Source: Marivibrio halodurans | GTDB lineage: Bacteria; Pseudomonadota; Alphaproteobacteria; UBA8366; Aestuariispiraceae | Assembly: GCF_017963645.1 (NCBI RefSeq) | Contig: NZ_JAGMWN010000002.1 | Span: forward strand, 62,001-126,000 | Direction: 5' to 3' | Length of the DNA stretch: 64,000 bases | Part shown: one piece after another, positions 18,152 to 28,162 of the stretch | Layout of the letters: each line of letters starts with the position of its first letter | Numbering within the stretch: position 1 is the first letter of the stretch | Notes under the pieces: generated by a model | Databases searched by the model: none | What the model was told of the DNA's origin: nothing | Seen by the model: the letters and a program-made list of their open reading frames with translations, nothing else | Made by a program: the position numbers and the translations under genes

Positions 18152-20416
18152 ATGAGTGCCAGCGACGACATGGACCGCGACGATGAGACCGGGGAGGACG
18201 GCGCGCCGGAGGCGCCGCCGCCCGGCCCTAATCTGTTTGGGGAGGAGACCCCGCCCCCCGAGCCCGAAGCCTCCGAACCGGAACCGCCCGAAAGCGATTC
18301 CGCCCCGGCCGAGGGCGAGGGCGCCCCAGTGAACGCCTCGGTGAACGCGCCGGTGAACTCTCCCCCGGATTCCCCGGCGGAGGCGACCTCCGCCGAGCAT
18401 CCCGCCGAACCGCCGATGGGCGAAGCCGCCGGGAAGAAATCCGACGCCTATCGCGTTCTCGCCCGGAAATACCGGCCGACCAATTTCGAGGAGTTGATCG
18501 GGCAGGAGCCGTTGGTCCGCACCCTGACCAACGCGATCAACGCCAACCGCATCGCCCAGGCCTTCGTGCTGACCGGCGTGCGCGGGGTGGGCAAGACGAC
18601 GACGGCGCGCATCATCGCCAAGGCCCTCAACTGCACCGGCCCGGACGGAACGGGCGGGCCGACGACCAGCCCCTGCGGCCGGTGCGAGAACTGCCTGGCC
18701 ATCGCCAGCGACCGCCATGTCGACGTGATCGAGATGGACGCGGCCAGCCGCACCGGGGTCAACGATATCCGCGACCTGATCGACGGCGTGCGCTACCGCC
18801 CGACATCGGCGCGCTACAAGGTCTATATCCTGGACGAGGTGCACATGCTCTCGAACCAGGCCTTCAACGCGTTGCTGAAGACGTTGGAGGAGCCGCCGGC
18901 GCATGTGAAGTTCGTCTTCGCCACGACCGAAATCCGCAAGGTCCCCGTCACCGTCCTAAGCCGGTGCCAGCGCTTCGACCTTCGCCGCGTTCCCGTGGAA
19001 CAGCTTTCCGGTCATTTCCGCCGCGTGGCGGAGGCCGAGGGGATGGGCGTCGAGGACGAGGCGCTCGCCATGATCGCGCGGGCCGCCGACGGCTCCGTGC
19101 GCGACGGGCTGTCGATCCTGGATCAGGCCATCGCCCTTTCCTCCGGCACGGTCGAGGGGGCGCGGGTGCGCGACATGCTCGGCCTCGCCGACCGGGCGCG
19201 GATCTACGATCTTTACGACGCGGTGATGAAGGGCGATGCGGCCGGCGCGCTCGACGTGCTGGGGGGGCTCTATGATGTGGGCGCGGACCCGGCGGTGGTG
19301 ATCCAGGACATGCTGGATATCACCCATTGGCTGACCCGCGCCAAGATCGTGCCGGGCCTGTTCGATCAGTCCACGACGCCTGAGTTGGAGCGCACGCGCG
19401 GCCGCGAGATGGCCGAGCGCCTCAGCATGCCGATCCTGAGCCGCGCCTGGCAGATGTTGATGAAGGGGCTGGGGGAGGTGCGCGAGGCGCCGTCCCCCAT
19501 CCAGGCGGCGGAGATGGTGCTGATTCGCCTGATCCATGCCGCCGACATGCCGCCGCCGGGCGATTTGATCAAGCAGTTGCGCGGCGCGGACGGGGGCGCG
19601 GCGTCCACGACGGGTGGCGCGGCGACGGGCGGCGCGGCCCCATCCGGTGGCGGTGCGCCGCCCGCGAGCGGTGCCGGTCCGAATGCCGTATCCCAGGCGG
19701 CGGCGCCGGGCGCCGCCGCACCGCAACAGGCCCCGACCGCCCAAGCCCGAACCACCCGCCTCCCGACCGCCCAGGCGGAGCAGGGCGGCGCCCGTACGGC
19801 CCTTCAGTCGGCGCCCCAGCCGGTCGAGACCGAGGCCCCCGCCCCGAATTCGGCGCCCGCGCTGTCCCCCGCGCTGTCCAATGATCCGATACCGCAGGAT
19901 TTTCGCGCGCTGGTCGCCCTGGCGGAGAAGCGCAAGGAATTGCGCATCGCCAGCGCGCTGCGCCGCCATGTCCATCCCGTCGCGCTGGAGCGCGGGCGGC
20001 TGGAATTCCGGCTCTCCGACAGCGCGCCGCGTGATCTGAAGGAACTGCCGGGTCAATTGACCCGCAAGCTTACCGACTGGACGGGGGAGCGCTGGATCGT
20101 CAGCCTCTCCAACGCGCCCGGCGCGCCGACGATCGTCGAGCAGGAAAAGGCGAACGAACGCGCCCGCCTGTCCCGCGCGGAGGGCGACCCGCTGGTCCAG
20201 GCGATCAAGTCCGCCTTCCCGGGGGCGGAGATCGTCCGCGTCACGGGCCGCGATACCGGAGGTGGACCGGAGGTTTCGTCCACCGGCGAAGAAAGCGGCG
20301 ATTCCGGGACCGGTCTTGATCCCGACCCCACGGCGACCCCATTTCCCGATCCGGGGCCGGAGGATGACGAGCCGCCGCCATGGGAAGACGGCGACCCCGG
20401 ACCCTTCGACCCCTGA
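18152..20416 (+). CDS. dnaX: DNA polymerase III subunit gamma/tau
   Basis: Clamp-loader ATPase of 754 residues. An acidic, Pro-rich N-terminal extension of about 100 residues precedes the AAA+ core, which starts at YRVLARKYRPTNFEELIGQE. The Walker A motif is GVRGVGKTT, and the zinc-binding CGRCENC and sensor region FVFATTEIRKVPVTVLSRCQ follow. A long Ala/Gly/Pro linker separates it from a C-terminal tau-type domain. I start at the ATG at 18152; the frame is open to a TTG at 18116. It is followed by ybaB and recR. Confidence 0.95.
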   Translation: MSASDDMDRDDETGEDGAPEAPPPGPNLFGEETPPPEPEASEPEPPESDSAPAEGEGAPVNASVNAPVNSPPDSPAEATSAEHPAEPPMGEAAGKKSDAYRVLARKYRPTNFEELIGQEPLVRTLTNAINANRIAQAFVLTGVRGVGKTTTARIIAKALNCTGPDGTGGPTTSPCGRCENCLAIASDRHVDVIEMDAASRTGVNDIRDLIDGVRYRPTSARYKVYILDEVHMLSNQAFNALLKTLEEPPAHVKFVFATTEIRKVPVTVLSRCQRFDLRRVPVEQLSGHFRRVAEAEGMGVEDEALAMIARAADGSVRDGLSILDQAIALSSGTVEGARVRDMLGLADRARIYDLYDAVMKGDAAGALDVLGGLYDVGADPAVVIQDMLDITHWLTRAKIVPGLFDQSTTPELERTRGREMAERLSMPILSRAWQMLMKGLGEVREAPSPIQAAEMVLIRLIHAADMPPPGDLIKQLRGADGGAASTTGGAATGGAAPSGGGAPPASGAGPNAVSQAAAPGAAAPQQAPTAQARTTRLPTAQAEQGGARTALQSAPQPVETEAPAPNSAPALSPALSNDPIPQDFRALVALAEKRKELRIASALRRHVHPVALERGRLEFRLSDSAPRDLKELPGQLTRKLTDWTGERWIVSLSNAPGAPTIVEQEKANERARLSRAEGDPLVQAIKSAFPGAEIVRVTGRDTGGGPEVSSTGEESGDSGTGLDPDPTATPFPDPGPEDDEPPPWEDGDPGPFDP

Positions 20417-20485
20417 GCCGCTCGCACGCCCCCTTGGGGCGCGCGCCGTGAATGACCGACAACCGTCGAGAGAGGCCGACCGCCG

Positions 20486-20809
20486 ATGAAGAACATGGCC
20501 AATATGATGAAGCAGGCGCAGGAAATGCAGCAGCGCATGCAGGAAATGCAGCAGCAGATGGAGGAGATGGAGGTCATGGGCACCGCCGGCGGCGGCATGG
20601 TCTCCGCCACCGTCACGGGCCGGTCCAAGCTGCGCCGGGTGGAGATCGACCCCTCGCTCCTCAAGGAGGACGAGAAGGAGGTGCTGGAGGATCTGCTGGT
20701 CGCGGCGGTCAACGACGCCCAGACCAAGGCCGAGGAACGCATGCAGGAGGAAACCCAGAAGCTGATGGGCGGCCTGCAACTTCCCCCCGGCATGAAGCTG
20801 CCTTTCTGA
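20486..20809 (+). CDS. Nucleoid-associated protein YbaB/EbfC family
   Basis: DNA-binding protein of 107 residues. It starts [20 protein letters not shown], the Met/Gln-rich helix of the family, and has [18 protein letters not shown] and a conserved C-terminal dimer helix. Conserved order dnaX-ybaB-recR. Confidence 0.95.
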   Translation: MKNMANMMKQAQEMQQRMQEMQQQMEEMEVMGTAGGGMVSATVTGRSKLRRVEIDPSLLKEDEKEVLEDLLVAAVNDAQTKAEERMQEETQKLMGGLQLPPGMKLPF

Positions 20810-20831
20810 TCGCCGGGCGCGACGGGTTTCG

Positions 20832-21422
20832 ATGCAGGAGATCGACCGGCTGATCCAGCTTCTGGCCCGGCTCCCGGGCCTCGGGCCGCGCTCCGCCCGG
20901 CGGGCGGCACTCGACCTCGTGCGTAAGCGCGAAAGCCTGATGCGTCCGCTGGCGACCGCGCTCGCCGAGGCGGCGGACGCGATCCGCACCTGTTCGACCT
21001 GCGGCAATCTGGATACGGCCGACCCCTGTCATATCTGCACCGACGAACGGCGCGACCCGACGCTGATCTGCGTGGTGGAGCAGGTGGGCGATCTTTGGGC
21101 GCTGGAACGCGCGGCCGGTTTCAAGGGGCGCTATCACGTATTGGGCGGGGTGCTCTCCGCCCTCGACGGGGTGGGGCCGGAGGATCTGACGATCGCGCAA
21201 TTGTTGGCCCGGGTCGGCGGCGACAGCCCGGTCACCGAGATCATTCTTGCCACGAATCTGACCGTGGACGGTCAAACCACCGCCCATTACATCACCGAAC
21301 GTCTGGCGGAAAGCGGGGTGCGCGTGACCCGCCTTGCCCACGGGGTGCCGGTGGGCGGGGAACTCGACTATCTCGACGACGGCACGTTGAGCGCCGCGCT
21401 GAAGGCGCGCCAAGCCCTCTAG
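20832..21422 (+). CDS. recR: Recombination mediator RecR
   Basis: RecFOR-pathway protein that helps load RecA at gaps. The 196-residue product has an N-terminal helix-hairpin-helix ([17 protein letters not shown]), the zinc finger [16 protein letters not shown] and a Toprim domain beginning [14 protein letters not shown]. Length is that of the family. It lies 22 bp after ybaB. Confidence 0.97.
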   Translation: MQEIDRLIQLLARLPGLGPRSARRAALDLVRKRESLMRPLATALAEAADAIRTCSTCGNLDTADPCHICTDERRDPTLICVVEQVGDLWALERAAGFKGRYHVLGGVLSALDGVGPEDLTIAQLLARVGGDSPVTEIILATNLTVDGQTTAHYITERLAESGVRVTRLAHGVPVGGELDYLDDGTLSAALKARQAL

Positions 21423-21453
21423 ACCACCCTTTCGGAAACAGAGTTTGCCATCC

Positions 21454-22206
21454 ATGGCGGAGCCCCTCAAACGCCTCACCTTCATCGGCCAGCTCGGCGC
21501 GCCGGGACGTTACGACCCCGCGCTGTTCGCGGACGAGCCCGGCGGCGACGACGAGACCGTCTGGTTCGAGGCGACGCTGCGCCGCGCCGGCGTGCGCGAG
21601 AGCGTGCGCTATGAGGGGCGGCGGGTCTGTCACGGCGCGCCCCTGCCCCCGATCGACGGGCCGGACGCGCCGGAAGTGGTGGTGGTCGGCGGTTCCTTCC
21701 ACAGCGTGCATGACGACCTGCCCTGGCAGCGCGCCCTGACCGACTGGCTGCGGGCGCAGCGCGCGCGGGGGGATGCGGGCCCGATCGTCCTGGGCATTTG
21801 CGGCGGTCATCAGATCATGGCCCGCGCGCTCGGCGCGCCGGTCGCGAAGGTGACGGGCGGCACCGTGGCCGCGACCCTGCCGGTCGATCTGACGGCGGCC
21901 GGGGCGGCGCATCCGCTGTTCCGCGACCTGCCGCGCCCGCCGCGGTTTCATTTCGGCAACGAGGAACATGTCGTCCAGCCGCCGGAAGGCGCCACGATCC
22001 TGGCCACGCGCGCGGAGATGCCGGCGGTTGCCCTCGATTTCGGCGGCGGCTGGTATTCCGTTCAGTTCCATCCCGAAGCCGAGGCGGCGCCCTTCGCGCG
22101 AAGCTGGGGCCGGGATGCGCTCCACTACGCGAACAACTATGTCGAGGTGCCGGAGACCGCGCGTCTTATCCGGAATTTCCTCGATCTGGAAAGGAGACCC
22201 CGATGA
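21454..22206 (+). CDS. Class I glutamine amidotransferase-like protein
   Basis: A 250-residue protein with the triad-type fold: nucleophile in IVLGICGGHQIMARALG and the His/Glu pair in SVQFHPEAEA. It resembles stand-alone GMP-synthase-like amidotransferases (GuaA N-domain type); the acceptor substrate is unknown. I start at the ATG at 21454 (MAEPLKRL). It overlaps the next gene by 4 bp (ATGA), so the two are likely translationally coupled. Confidence 0.82.
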   Translation: MAEPLKRLTFIGQLGAPGRYDPALFADEPGGDDETVWFEATLRRAGVRESVRYEGRRVCHGAPLPPIDGPDAPEVVVVGGSFHSVHDDLPWQRALTDWLRAQRARGDAGPIVLGICGGHQIMARALGAPVAKVTGGTVAATLPVDLTAAGAAHPLFRDLPRPPRFHFGNEEHVVQPPEGATILATRAEMPAVALDFGGGWYSVQFHPEAEAAPFARSWGRDALHYANNYVEVPETARLIRNFLDLERRPR

Positions 22207-23738
22207 CACCCTGTCGCGCGCGCAAACATGCTCTGCTGGCGGCCGCCGGGCTCACGGCGCTTGCCTGTCTTGTCGCCGTGCCGCGGCCCGCCGCCGCCCA
22301 ATCGGCCACCCAATCGACCGAGCAGGGAACCGCCACGGTCCCGGTCCCGGCGGCGGACGCGCACGACATCGTGCTCTATCGCGACGGCCCGGCGGAGGTG
22401 ACGGAGGCCCGGCCGCTCGCTTTGCCGGACGGCGCGCGCCGTCTGGTCGCGGACGGTCTGCCGGAGACCGCCATCGACGACAGCCTGAGCGCCGCCCTGG
22501 TCCCGTCGGAGAGCGCCGCCGCCATCCTGCCGGAGGCCGTCACCCTGCAAGCCGCCGAGACCCAGGCATATGGTCTCCTGGCGCGGTTGATCGGCCAGGA
22601 GATCACCTGGCTCGTCCCCAACCCGTCCGCCGGGCCGGGCGAACCGGCCGAACGCGCGATCACCGGCATCCTGCGCGCGGCCGGGGCGGGGGAGCCCGTG
22701 GTGGAGCGCGACGGCGGGTTGGAGGTGCTGCCGCCGGGCCGGTTGCGCCTGGACAGCATTCCGGCGGACCTCGCGCTCAACCGCTCCGCGACCGTCGAGA
22801 TCGACGCGCCGGCGGGAACCTCGACATTGTTTCTGCGCTATACCGCCGGAGGTCTCGCCTGGGATGCGCGCTACGCGGTCGAGGTGGCGCATGACGGAAC
22901 GTCCGTCCACTTCTCTGGCGACTATCTGATTGTCAATACAAGCCGCGAGGATTACGAATCCGCCCGCCTGCGTCTCGTCGCCGGGGACGTGCCGCGCATC
23001 GCGCGGCCGCGCCCGGTCCAGAAGGAGGCGATGCAGGCGATGGCCTATCGCACCATGTCGGCCTCCGATTCCGGCGGGGGACCGCCCTCGGTCGCGGCGG
23101 TGGGGGAGCGGCAGATATTCTCCGTCTCGCGCCCGGTCACCTTGGCGGGGAGCAGCACGGTGCGCCGCCCGCTTTTCAAGTCGGTGACCCTGCCGGCGGA
23201 ACGGCATTACCGGCTGACGGGACAGGGCGAGGCCTGGATCGGCCGCGCCCCGGACGAAAGCGAGCGCCTGCGCCCGCGCGTCGAGGTCACGTTCGTGAAC
23301 GACGCGGACGGCCCGCTCGCCCGGCCCCTGCCGGCGGGCGAGGTGTCGGTGCGCGCGCCGGATGACGGCGCGCTCTCCACCCTGCTGCTGGCGGAAGCGC
23401 GGATGCCGGCCACGGCGGTCGGCGAGCGCGTGGCCCTCGATCTCGGCGAGGCCTTCGATGTCGGGGCGCGGCGGCGTCTCGCCAGTTTCGAATGGCGCGG
23501 CGAACCGGACGAGCGCACCGGCCGCCGCCCCTACACGGCGCGGCACGAGATCGTGCTGACCAACGCCAAGAAGACGCCCGTCACGGTCGATATCCTGGAT
23601 CGTTTCAACGGCGAATGGCAGGTCACGGACTCAAGCCATCCGGTGACGCGCGCGGATGCCCGTACCGCCAGCTTCGAGGTCGAGGTCCCGGCCGGCGGCG
23701 AGACCACCTTCACCTATACCGTGCAGGCGGGGGGATGA
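22203..23738 (+). CDS. DUF4139 domain-containing secreted protein
   Basis: A 511-residue protein with a cleavable signal peptide (LLAAAGLTALACLVAVPRPA then AAA-Q). The body matches DUF4139: DIVLYRDGPAEVTEARPL near the start, WDARYAVEV in the middle, and a C-terminal beta-rich part with YTARHEIVLTNAKKTPVTVD and GGETTFTYTVQAGG. Function is unknown; some family members are envelope or mucoidy-related. It overlaps its neighbours by 4 bp on both sides (ATGA), indicating an operon. Confidence 0.82.
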   Translation: MTPCRARKHALLAAAGLTALACLVAVPRPAAAQSATQSTEQGTATVPVPAADAHDIVLYRDGPAEVTEARPLALPDGARRLVADGLPETAIDDSLSAALVPSESAAAILPEAVTLQAAETQAYGLLARLIGQEITWLVPNPSAGPGEPAERAITGILRAAGAGEPVVERDGGLEVLPPGRLRLDSIPADLALNRSATVEIDAPAGTSTLFLRYTAGGLAWDARYAVEVAHDGTSVHFSGDYLIVNTSREDYESARLRLVAGDVPRIARPRPVQKEAMQAMAYRTMSASDSGGGPPSVAAVGERQIFSVSRPVTLAGSSTVRRPLFKSVTLPAERHYRLTGQGEAWIGRAPDESERLRPRVEVTFVNDADGPLARPLPAGEVSVRAPDDGALSTLLLAEARMPATAVGERVALDLGEAFDVGARRRLASFEWRGEPDERTGRRPYTARHEIVLTNAKKTPVTVDILDRFNGEWQVTDSSHPVTRADARTASFEVEVPAGGETTFTYTVQAGG

Positions 23739-24211
23739 GCGCGCCCGACCCGACCCGCATTCCGCGTCCGGCGCTGATCCTGGGCGTCGGGGGGCTGCTG
23801 CCCTTCATCGTCGGGGCCGTCGGCGGATGGGTCGCGGCGCCGGGCGACGCCAGCCTCGCCCTCAACGCCATGCTGGGATACGGCGCGGTGATCCTCAGTT
23901 TCCTGGGTGGCGCCCATTGGGGACGTGCGCTCGCCCCCGATTTGGCGGCGCGGCCCGGCGGGGCGCGGCTGCTCTGGTCGGTGACGCCGGCCCTGATTGG
24001 TTGGGGCGCGATGTTCGCGGGCCAGATCTACGCCGTGCTGACACTTTATATCGCGGCCTTCCTGCTGGCCTTCATCGTCGATCGCAAGGCGGTGGCGGTG
24101 GGCATGTTTCCCCCCTGGTACGGGCGGCTGCGCCGCTATCTGACGATCGGGGTGCTGGCCTGCCTGATGGTGGGGCTGATGGCGGTGCTCGACGGTGGGC
24201 GGGGTATCTAG
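23735..24211 (+). CDS. DUF3429 family inner-membrane protein
   Basis: A 158-residue membrane protein with about five hydrophobic segments. The family signature is visible in MLGYGAVILSFLGGAHWG and in WYGRLRRYLT near the end. Function unknown. It overlaps the preceding DUF4139 gene by 4 bp and is followed after 3 bp by the BKACE gene. Confidence 0.85.
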   Translation: MSAPDPTRIPRPALILGVGGLLPFIVGAVGGWVAAPGDASLALNAMLGYGAVILSFLGGAHWGRALAPDLAARPGGARLLWSVTPALIGWGAMFAGQIYAVLTLYIAAFLLAFIVDRKAVAVGMFPPWYGRLRRYLTIGVLACLMVGLMAVLDGGRGI

Positions 24212-24214
24212 ACG

Positions 24215-25120
24215 ATGATGGGCGCGGCCGGGGAGGCGGACGCGACCTGGCTGGAGGTCGCCTTGAACGGCCCCTGGGGACCGGCGGCCCAGCCGCGAGC
24301 GCCGGTGACCGTCGCCGACTGCATCGCCGAGGGGGTCGCCTGCGCCAAGGCGGGGGCCGCCATCATCCATGTCCATGCCTTCGATCCGGAGACCGGGCGC
24401 CAGAACGACGATTGGCAAACCTATGCCCGCATCATCGAGGGCATTCGCGACGCGGTCGACGCTATCGTCTATCCGACCCTGCCCTTCAACGGCGCGGCGG
24501 GCCATGGGGGCGGCCTCGACGTCGCGGCGCGCTATGCCCATACGGTGGAACTGGCCACGCGCGGCTTGATCGAATGGTCGGTGGTCGATCCCGGCACGGT
24601 GCAGATCGCCGATTTCGACCGGATCGCGGACGATAGGCCCGGCTTCGTCTACAGCAACCCCGAGGATCATGTGCGCGAGGGGCTGCGGCTTGCCGGGCGT
24701 TACGGCTTCCATCCGGGCTATGCGATCTATGAGCCGGGCTTCCTGCGGTTCGGCGCGGCGCTCGCCCAACGCTATCCGGATGCGCCGCGCGCGCTCTACC
24801 GCTTCATGTTCTCCGATCGGTTCAGCTTCGGCTTCCCACCGCGCGAATGGGCCTTGGCGAGCTATATCGAATTGCTCAGGGAATGCGCGCCGGGCGCGCC
24901 CTGGATGGTGGCGGGGCTGCAGGTGGATATCACCGGCCTGATCCCCGCCGCGGTCGCGGCCGGCGGCCATGTGCGCGTGGGGCTGGAGGATGCGGTCCTT
25001 GGGCTGGAGCGCGGCAATATCGCGCTGGCGGAGGACGCGGCCGCCCTCATCCACCGGGCCGGCGGCCGATTGGCGGATGCCGCCACGGTCCGCCGCATGG
25101 CGCGCGGCGCCGCGGATTAG
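24215..25120 (+). CDS. BKACE family beta-keto acid cleavage enzyme
   Basis: A TIM-barrel enzyme of 301 residues in the family of 3-keto-5-aminohexanoate cleavage enzyme, which condenses a beta-keto acid with acetyl-CoA. Visible are EVALNGPWG, the zinc-binding AGAAIIHVHAFDPETG and a late VRVGLEDAVLGLERGN. It lies 3 bp after the DUF3429 gene. The true beta-keto acid substrate cannot be read from sequence; no lysine-fermentation genes are nearby. Confidence 0.88.
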   Translation: MMGAAGEADATWLEVALNGPWGPAAQPRAPVTVADCIAEGVACAKAGAAIIHVHAFDPETGRQNDDWQTYARIIEGIRDAVDAIVYPTLPFNGAAGHGGGLDVAARYAHTVELATRGLIEWSVVDPGTVQIADFDRIADDRPGFVYSNPEDHVREGLRLAGRYGFHPGYAIYEPGFLRFGAALAQRYPDAPRALYRFMFSDRFSFGFPPREWALASYIELLRECAPGAPWMVAGLQVDITGLIPAAVAAGGHVRVGLEDAVLGLERGNIALAEDAAALIHRAGGRLADAATVRRMARGAAD

Positions 25121-25153
25121 GCGCGAAACGCCGCCCCTTCCCCTCTCGGCGGA

Positions 25154-26047
25154 TTACATCGCCGGTTCGTCCACCCCATGCTGGCGGCAGCAGGCCGTTA
25201 CCGTGTTGCGCAGCAGGCAGGCGATCGTCATCGGACCGACGCCGCCCGGCACCGGCGTGATGGCGCCGGCGACTGCCTTCGCGGCTTCCGTATCCACATC
25301 GCCGACGAGGCGGGTCTTGCCGTCTTCCTTCGGGATACGGTTGATGCCGACATCGATGACGGTGGCGCCCGGCTTGATCCAGTCGCCCTGGATCATGTTG
25401 GGCCGGCCGACGGCGGCGACCAGGATATCGGCCTCGCGGCAGACGGCGGGCAGATCCTGGGTGCGGCTGTGGGCGACGGTGACGGTGCAGCTCTGTTGCA
25501 GCAGCAGGTTGAACATCGGCTTGCCGACGATATTCGACCGGCCGACGACGACCGCCTTCTTGCCCGAGAGCCCGTCCTTGCCGAAGCGGTCCTGCAACAG
25601 CAACAGGCAACCGAGCGGCGTGCAGGGCACCAGCGCCCCGGCCGATCCGGTGGAAAGCCGCCCGACATTGACGACATGGAAGCCGTCCACGTCCTTGTCC
25701 GGGTCGATGGTGGCCAGCACCTTCTCCGCGTCGATCTGATCGGGTAGCGGAAGCTGCACCAGGATGCCGTTGACGGTGGGGTCGGCGTTCAACTCCCGCA
25801 CCTTGGCGAGCAGCGTTTCCTCGTCGGTGTCGGCGTCCATGCGGAACTCGAGGCTTTCCATGCCCGCCTCGACGGTCTGCTTCGCCTTGTTGCGGACATA
25901 GACCTGGCTGGCCGGGTCCTCGCCCACCAGCACGACGGCGAGGCCGGGGGTGATCCCATGCTTATCCTTCAGCGTGGCGACCGCCGCGCCGACGCGCGCG
26001 CGCAGTCCTTCCGCGAAGGCCTTGCCGTCGATGATATCCGCCGTCAT
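25154..26047 (-). CDS. folD: Methylene-THF dehydrogenase / methenyl-THF cyclohydrolase
   Basis: Bifunctional one-carbon folate enzyme of 297 residues. Signatures: [14 protein letters not shown] with the catalytic Lys, [18 protein letters not shown], and [13 protein letters not shown] for NADP binding; the C-terminal [18 protein letters not shown] is diagnostic. It is followed upstream by yggU and yggT on the same strand. Confidence 0.97.
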   Translation of the reverse strand: MTADIIDGKAFAEGLRARVGAAVATLKDKHGITPGLAVVLVGEDPASQVYVRNKAKQTVEAGMESLEFRMDADTDEETLLAKVRELNADPTVNGILVQLPLPDQIDAEKVLATIDPDKDVDGFHVVNVGRLSTGSAGALVPCTPLGCLLLLQDRFGKDGLSGKKAVVVGRSNIVGKPMFNLLLQQSCTVTVAHSRTQDLPAVCREADILVAAVGRPNMIQGDWIKPGATVIDVGINRIPKEDGKTRLVGDVDTEAAKAVAGAITPVPGGVGPMTIACLLRNTVTACCRQHGVDEPAM

Positions 26048-26080
26048 GGGTGTCGGGTCCTTTCGCCGTGATATGCCGCT

Positions 26081-26428
26081 TTATCCGCCCTGTTCGAGGC
26101 GCGCCCTAATCCCGGCCTCCAGATCGGCGGGGTCGTCGGTCGCGATGCGCACGACCTTATTGCGGCCCGTCGCGCCGGAAACGATCGCGAGCGACGTTTT
26201 CGGCAGGCTGAGCGCCTTCGCGAGAAGCTTGACCACCGCCTTGTTCGCCGCGCCGTCCGACGGTGGCGCCGTGACGTGAAGGACGAGGCGCCGCCCCACC
26301 GTGCCGGTCTCGTCCGCCGCGTCGACCAGCCCGCCGACCCGCTCGGCCGAGGCCTTGGGCGTCACCTTCAGCGCGATCAGCAGCGCCCCCGTCTCGCGAC
26401 GGAACGGATCGGCCGGTGTGCCGGCCAT
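26081..26428 (-). CDS. DUF167 (YggU) family protein
   Basis: A 115-residue protein with the family core LKVTPKASAERVGG, VTAPPSDGAANKAVVKLLAKAL and VSGATGRNKVVRI. Function unknown in all bacteria. The adjacent yggT gene is its usual partner; the gap is 3 bp, so they are surely cotranscribed. Confidence 0.93.
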   Translation of the reverse strand: MAGTPADPFRRETGALLIALKVTPKASAERVGGLVDAADETGTVGRRLVLHVTAPPSDGAANKAVVKLLAKALSLPKTSLAIVSGATGRNKVVRIATDDPADLEAGIRARLEQGG

Positions 26429-26431
26429 ATC

Positions 26432-26737
26432 TCAGCCGTAGGCGATCTGACCGGCCAGCCGGCCGAGCACGCCCTGCAGGAACCAGATGCCCAGTACCAG
26501 GACCAGCGGCGACAGGTCGATACCGCCCAGATTGGGCAGGAAGCGCCGGATCGGACGCAGCGCGGGCTCGGTGATGCGATAGAGGAAATCGCCGATCGTG
26601 TAGACGATCTGGTTGGAGGTGTTGACCACGTTGAAAGCGACCAACCAACTCAGGATGGCCGAGATGATGATCGCCCAGACATAGATCTGGAGCGCGATCT
26701 GCACGACCTGGATCAAGGGCAGTAGAATCGTATCCAT
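26432..26737 (-). CDS. YggT family membrane protein
   Basis: A 101-residue integral membrane protein. The family signature WAIIISAILSWLVAFNVVNT and LYRITEPALRPIRRFLPNLG is clear, and two main hydrophobic segments are present. I start at the ATG at 26737; the frame continues upstream only as an unlikely Arg/Pro-rich leader. Family members affect osmotic stress or septum placement in some bacteria. Confidence 0.93.
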   Translation of the reverse strand: MDTILLPLIQVVQIALQIYVWAIIISAILSWLVAFNVVNTSNQIVYTIGDFLYRITEPALRPIRRFLPNLGGIDLSPLVLVLGIWFLQGVLGRLAGQIAYG

Positions 26738-26930
26738 GAAGCGGTGCCTTCCTCTTGCGATCCGCCGCACATTAGCCAGCCCCGCTGGGCGGGACAAGAG
26801 GCGCGGCTGGGTTTCCCCGGCTTTCCCGGGAGGATGAATCGACCGCTTGACAGGGCCGCCCAAGCTCCACATATTCGCGCCGCTTTCGCCGGGGCCCTTG
26901 GGGGTTGCCCGCCGGAAGCGGCCCGATCAA

Positions 26931-27006
<76 letters not shown>

Positions 27007-27007
27007 C

Positions 27008-27045
27008 CGACCCCCGTGCCGAGAGGCCCGGGGGTCGTTTCATTT
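27008..27045 (+). terminator. Rho-independent terminator after tRNA-Ala
   Basis: CGACCCCCG (27008-27016) pairs with CGGGGGTCG (27029-27037) and is followed by TTTCATTT. It starts one base after the tRNA CCA end. Confidence 0.85.
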
Positions 27046-27095
27046 CGATGGGGTGTTATTCGGGGGGGCCGGGGGATGATATCCGGTGGAAGGCG

Positions 27096-28016
27096 CTATT
27101 GCCTCGGGCCGCTGCGTCCGGGGCGGCCCGAATTCACGGCGTCGGCGCCACCTTCGGTTTCGGCCAGAAGGGCGGCGATCTCCGTCCGGAAGGTGGATAG
27201 CGGGACGGCGCTGTTGATCTTCGTTCCGGTCGAAAGCTGTACGTCGGCGGCGCTGTTGATCGCGACGATGCGCAGCCCGTCCTCGGTCTGGAGAGCGATC
27301 GGCGCGCCTGAATCGCCCCCCACGATGCGGCAGTGATGGCCGAGCAGGGGCGGCAGTTCCTTGGTTACCTTCAGGAATTGCTCCAACCGGCATGTCGCGT
27401 CGAGCGAGATGGCGTGCTGCCGGTCGCGCGGATAACCGGCGAGCGAGAAGTCGGACCTGCCCATCAGCGCCGTATCCGCCTCCCGCTGCACCAGCGAGCG
27501 CCAGCCGAGATAGCCGGTCTTCCGTCCGATCGGCTCCTTCAGCACGATCAGCGCCCAGTCGTTCGGCAGATTTAGGGGGCTGGCCCATTTTTCCCCATCG
27601 AAGCCGGGGGAGGCGATATAACGCTCGGCCTGGGAATGGGCGACGAATTCGCCGCGCTGATAGCCGGCGACGAAATGAACATAGTCGGGCGCGACCCATT
27701 TGCCCGTGGCGCGGAAGAACAGGCAATGGGCGGCCGTCACCACCAGACGTTCGCCGATCAGGGCGCCGGTGCAATGGCCGCGCTGACTGACCGCGACATT
27801 GACCCGGCCGACGGCGCTCCACGGATAGCGGCTGGCATCGACCACCGTGCGGTTGGCGGTGGGGGCTTCCCCCTGGGCGGCGGCCTGCTTGATGCCTTGA
27901 TCCGCGCGCACCGGCGCCACGCCTTGCGGCGCGATCAATAGCGACAGGGCCAGGAAAAGGATCGCGGCCGGCGCCGGACGTCGGCGCGCCCCGCGCGTCA
28001 TCTGGGATAACAGCAT
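27096..28016 (-). CDS. Secreted trypsin-like serine protease
   Basis: S1-family protease of 306 residues with a signal peptide (AAILFLALSLLIAPQGVAPVRA). The triad is intact: His in VVTAAHC, Asp in NDWALIVL and Ser in GGDSGAPI. Two cysteine pairs suggest a disulfide-stabilised periplasmic or secreted enzyme. It is unrelated in layout to the lipoprotein protease at 13288. Alone in its transcription unit, converging with the tRNA. Confidence 0.88.
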   Translation of the reverse strand: MLLSQMTRGARRRPAPAAILFLALSLLIAPQGVAPVRADQGIKQAAAQGEAPTANRTVVDASRYPWSAVGRVNVAVSQRGHCTGALIGERLVVTAAHCLFFRATGKWVAPDYVHFVAGYQRGEFVAHSQAERYIASPGFDGEKWASPLNLPNDWALIVLKEPIGRKTGYLGWRSLVQREADTALMGRSDFSLAGYPRDRQHAISLDATCRLEQFLKVTKELPPLLGHHCRIVGGDSGAPIALQTEDGLRIVAINSAADVQLSTGTKINSAVPLSTFRTEIAALLAETEGGADAVNSGRPGRSGPRQ

Positions 28017-28162
28017 TCGCTTCGGTCCTCACCCCTCGCGGGTCGCGTTCGGGTCGCGCGATCCCATCCCGCACGCCGATACGAACGGCGCCGCCAAGCG
28101 TGCGTTCAGCAGAGAATATCGTCCCGCGTGGGGGCGTCCAACCCCCGCGACAATAGGCGCGC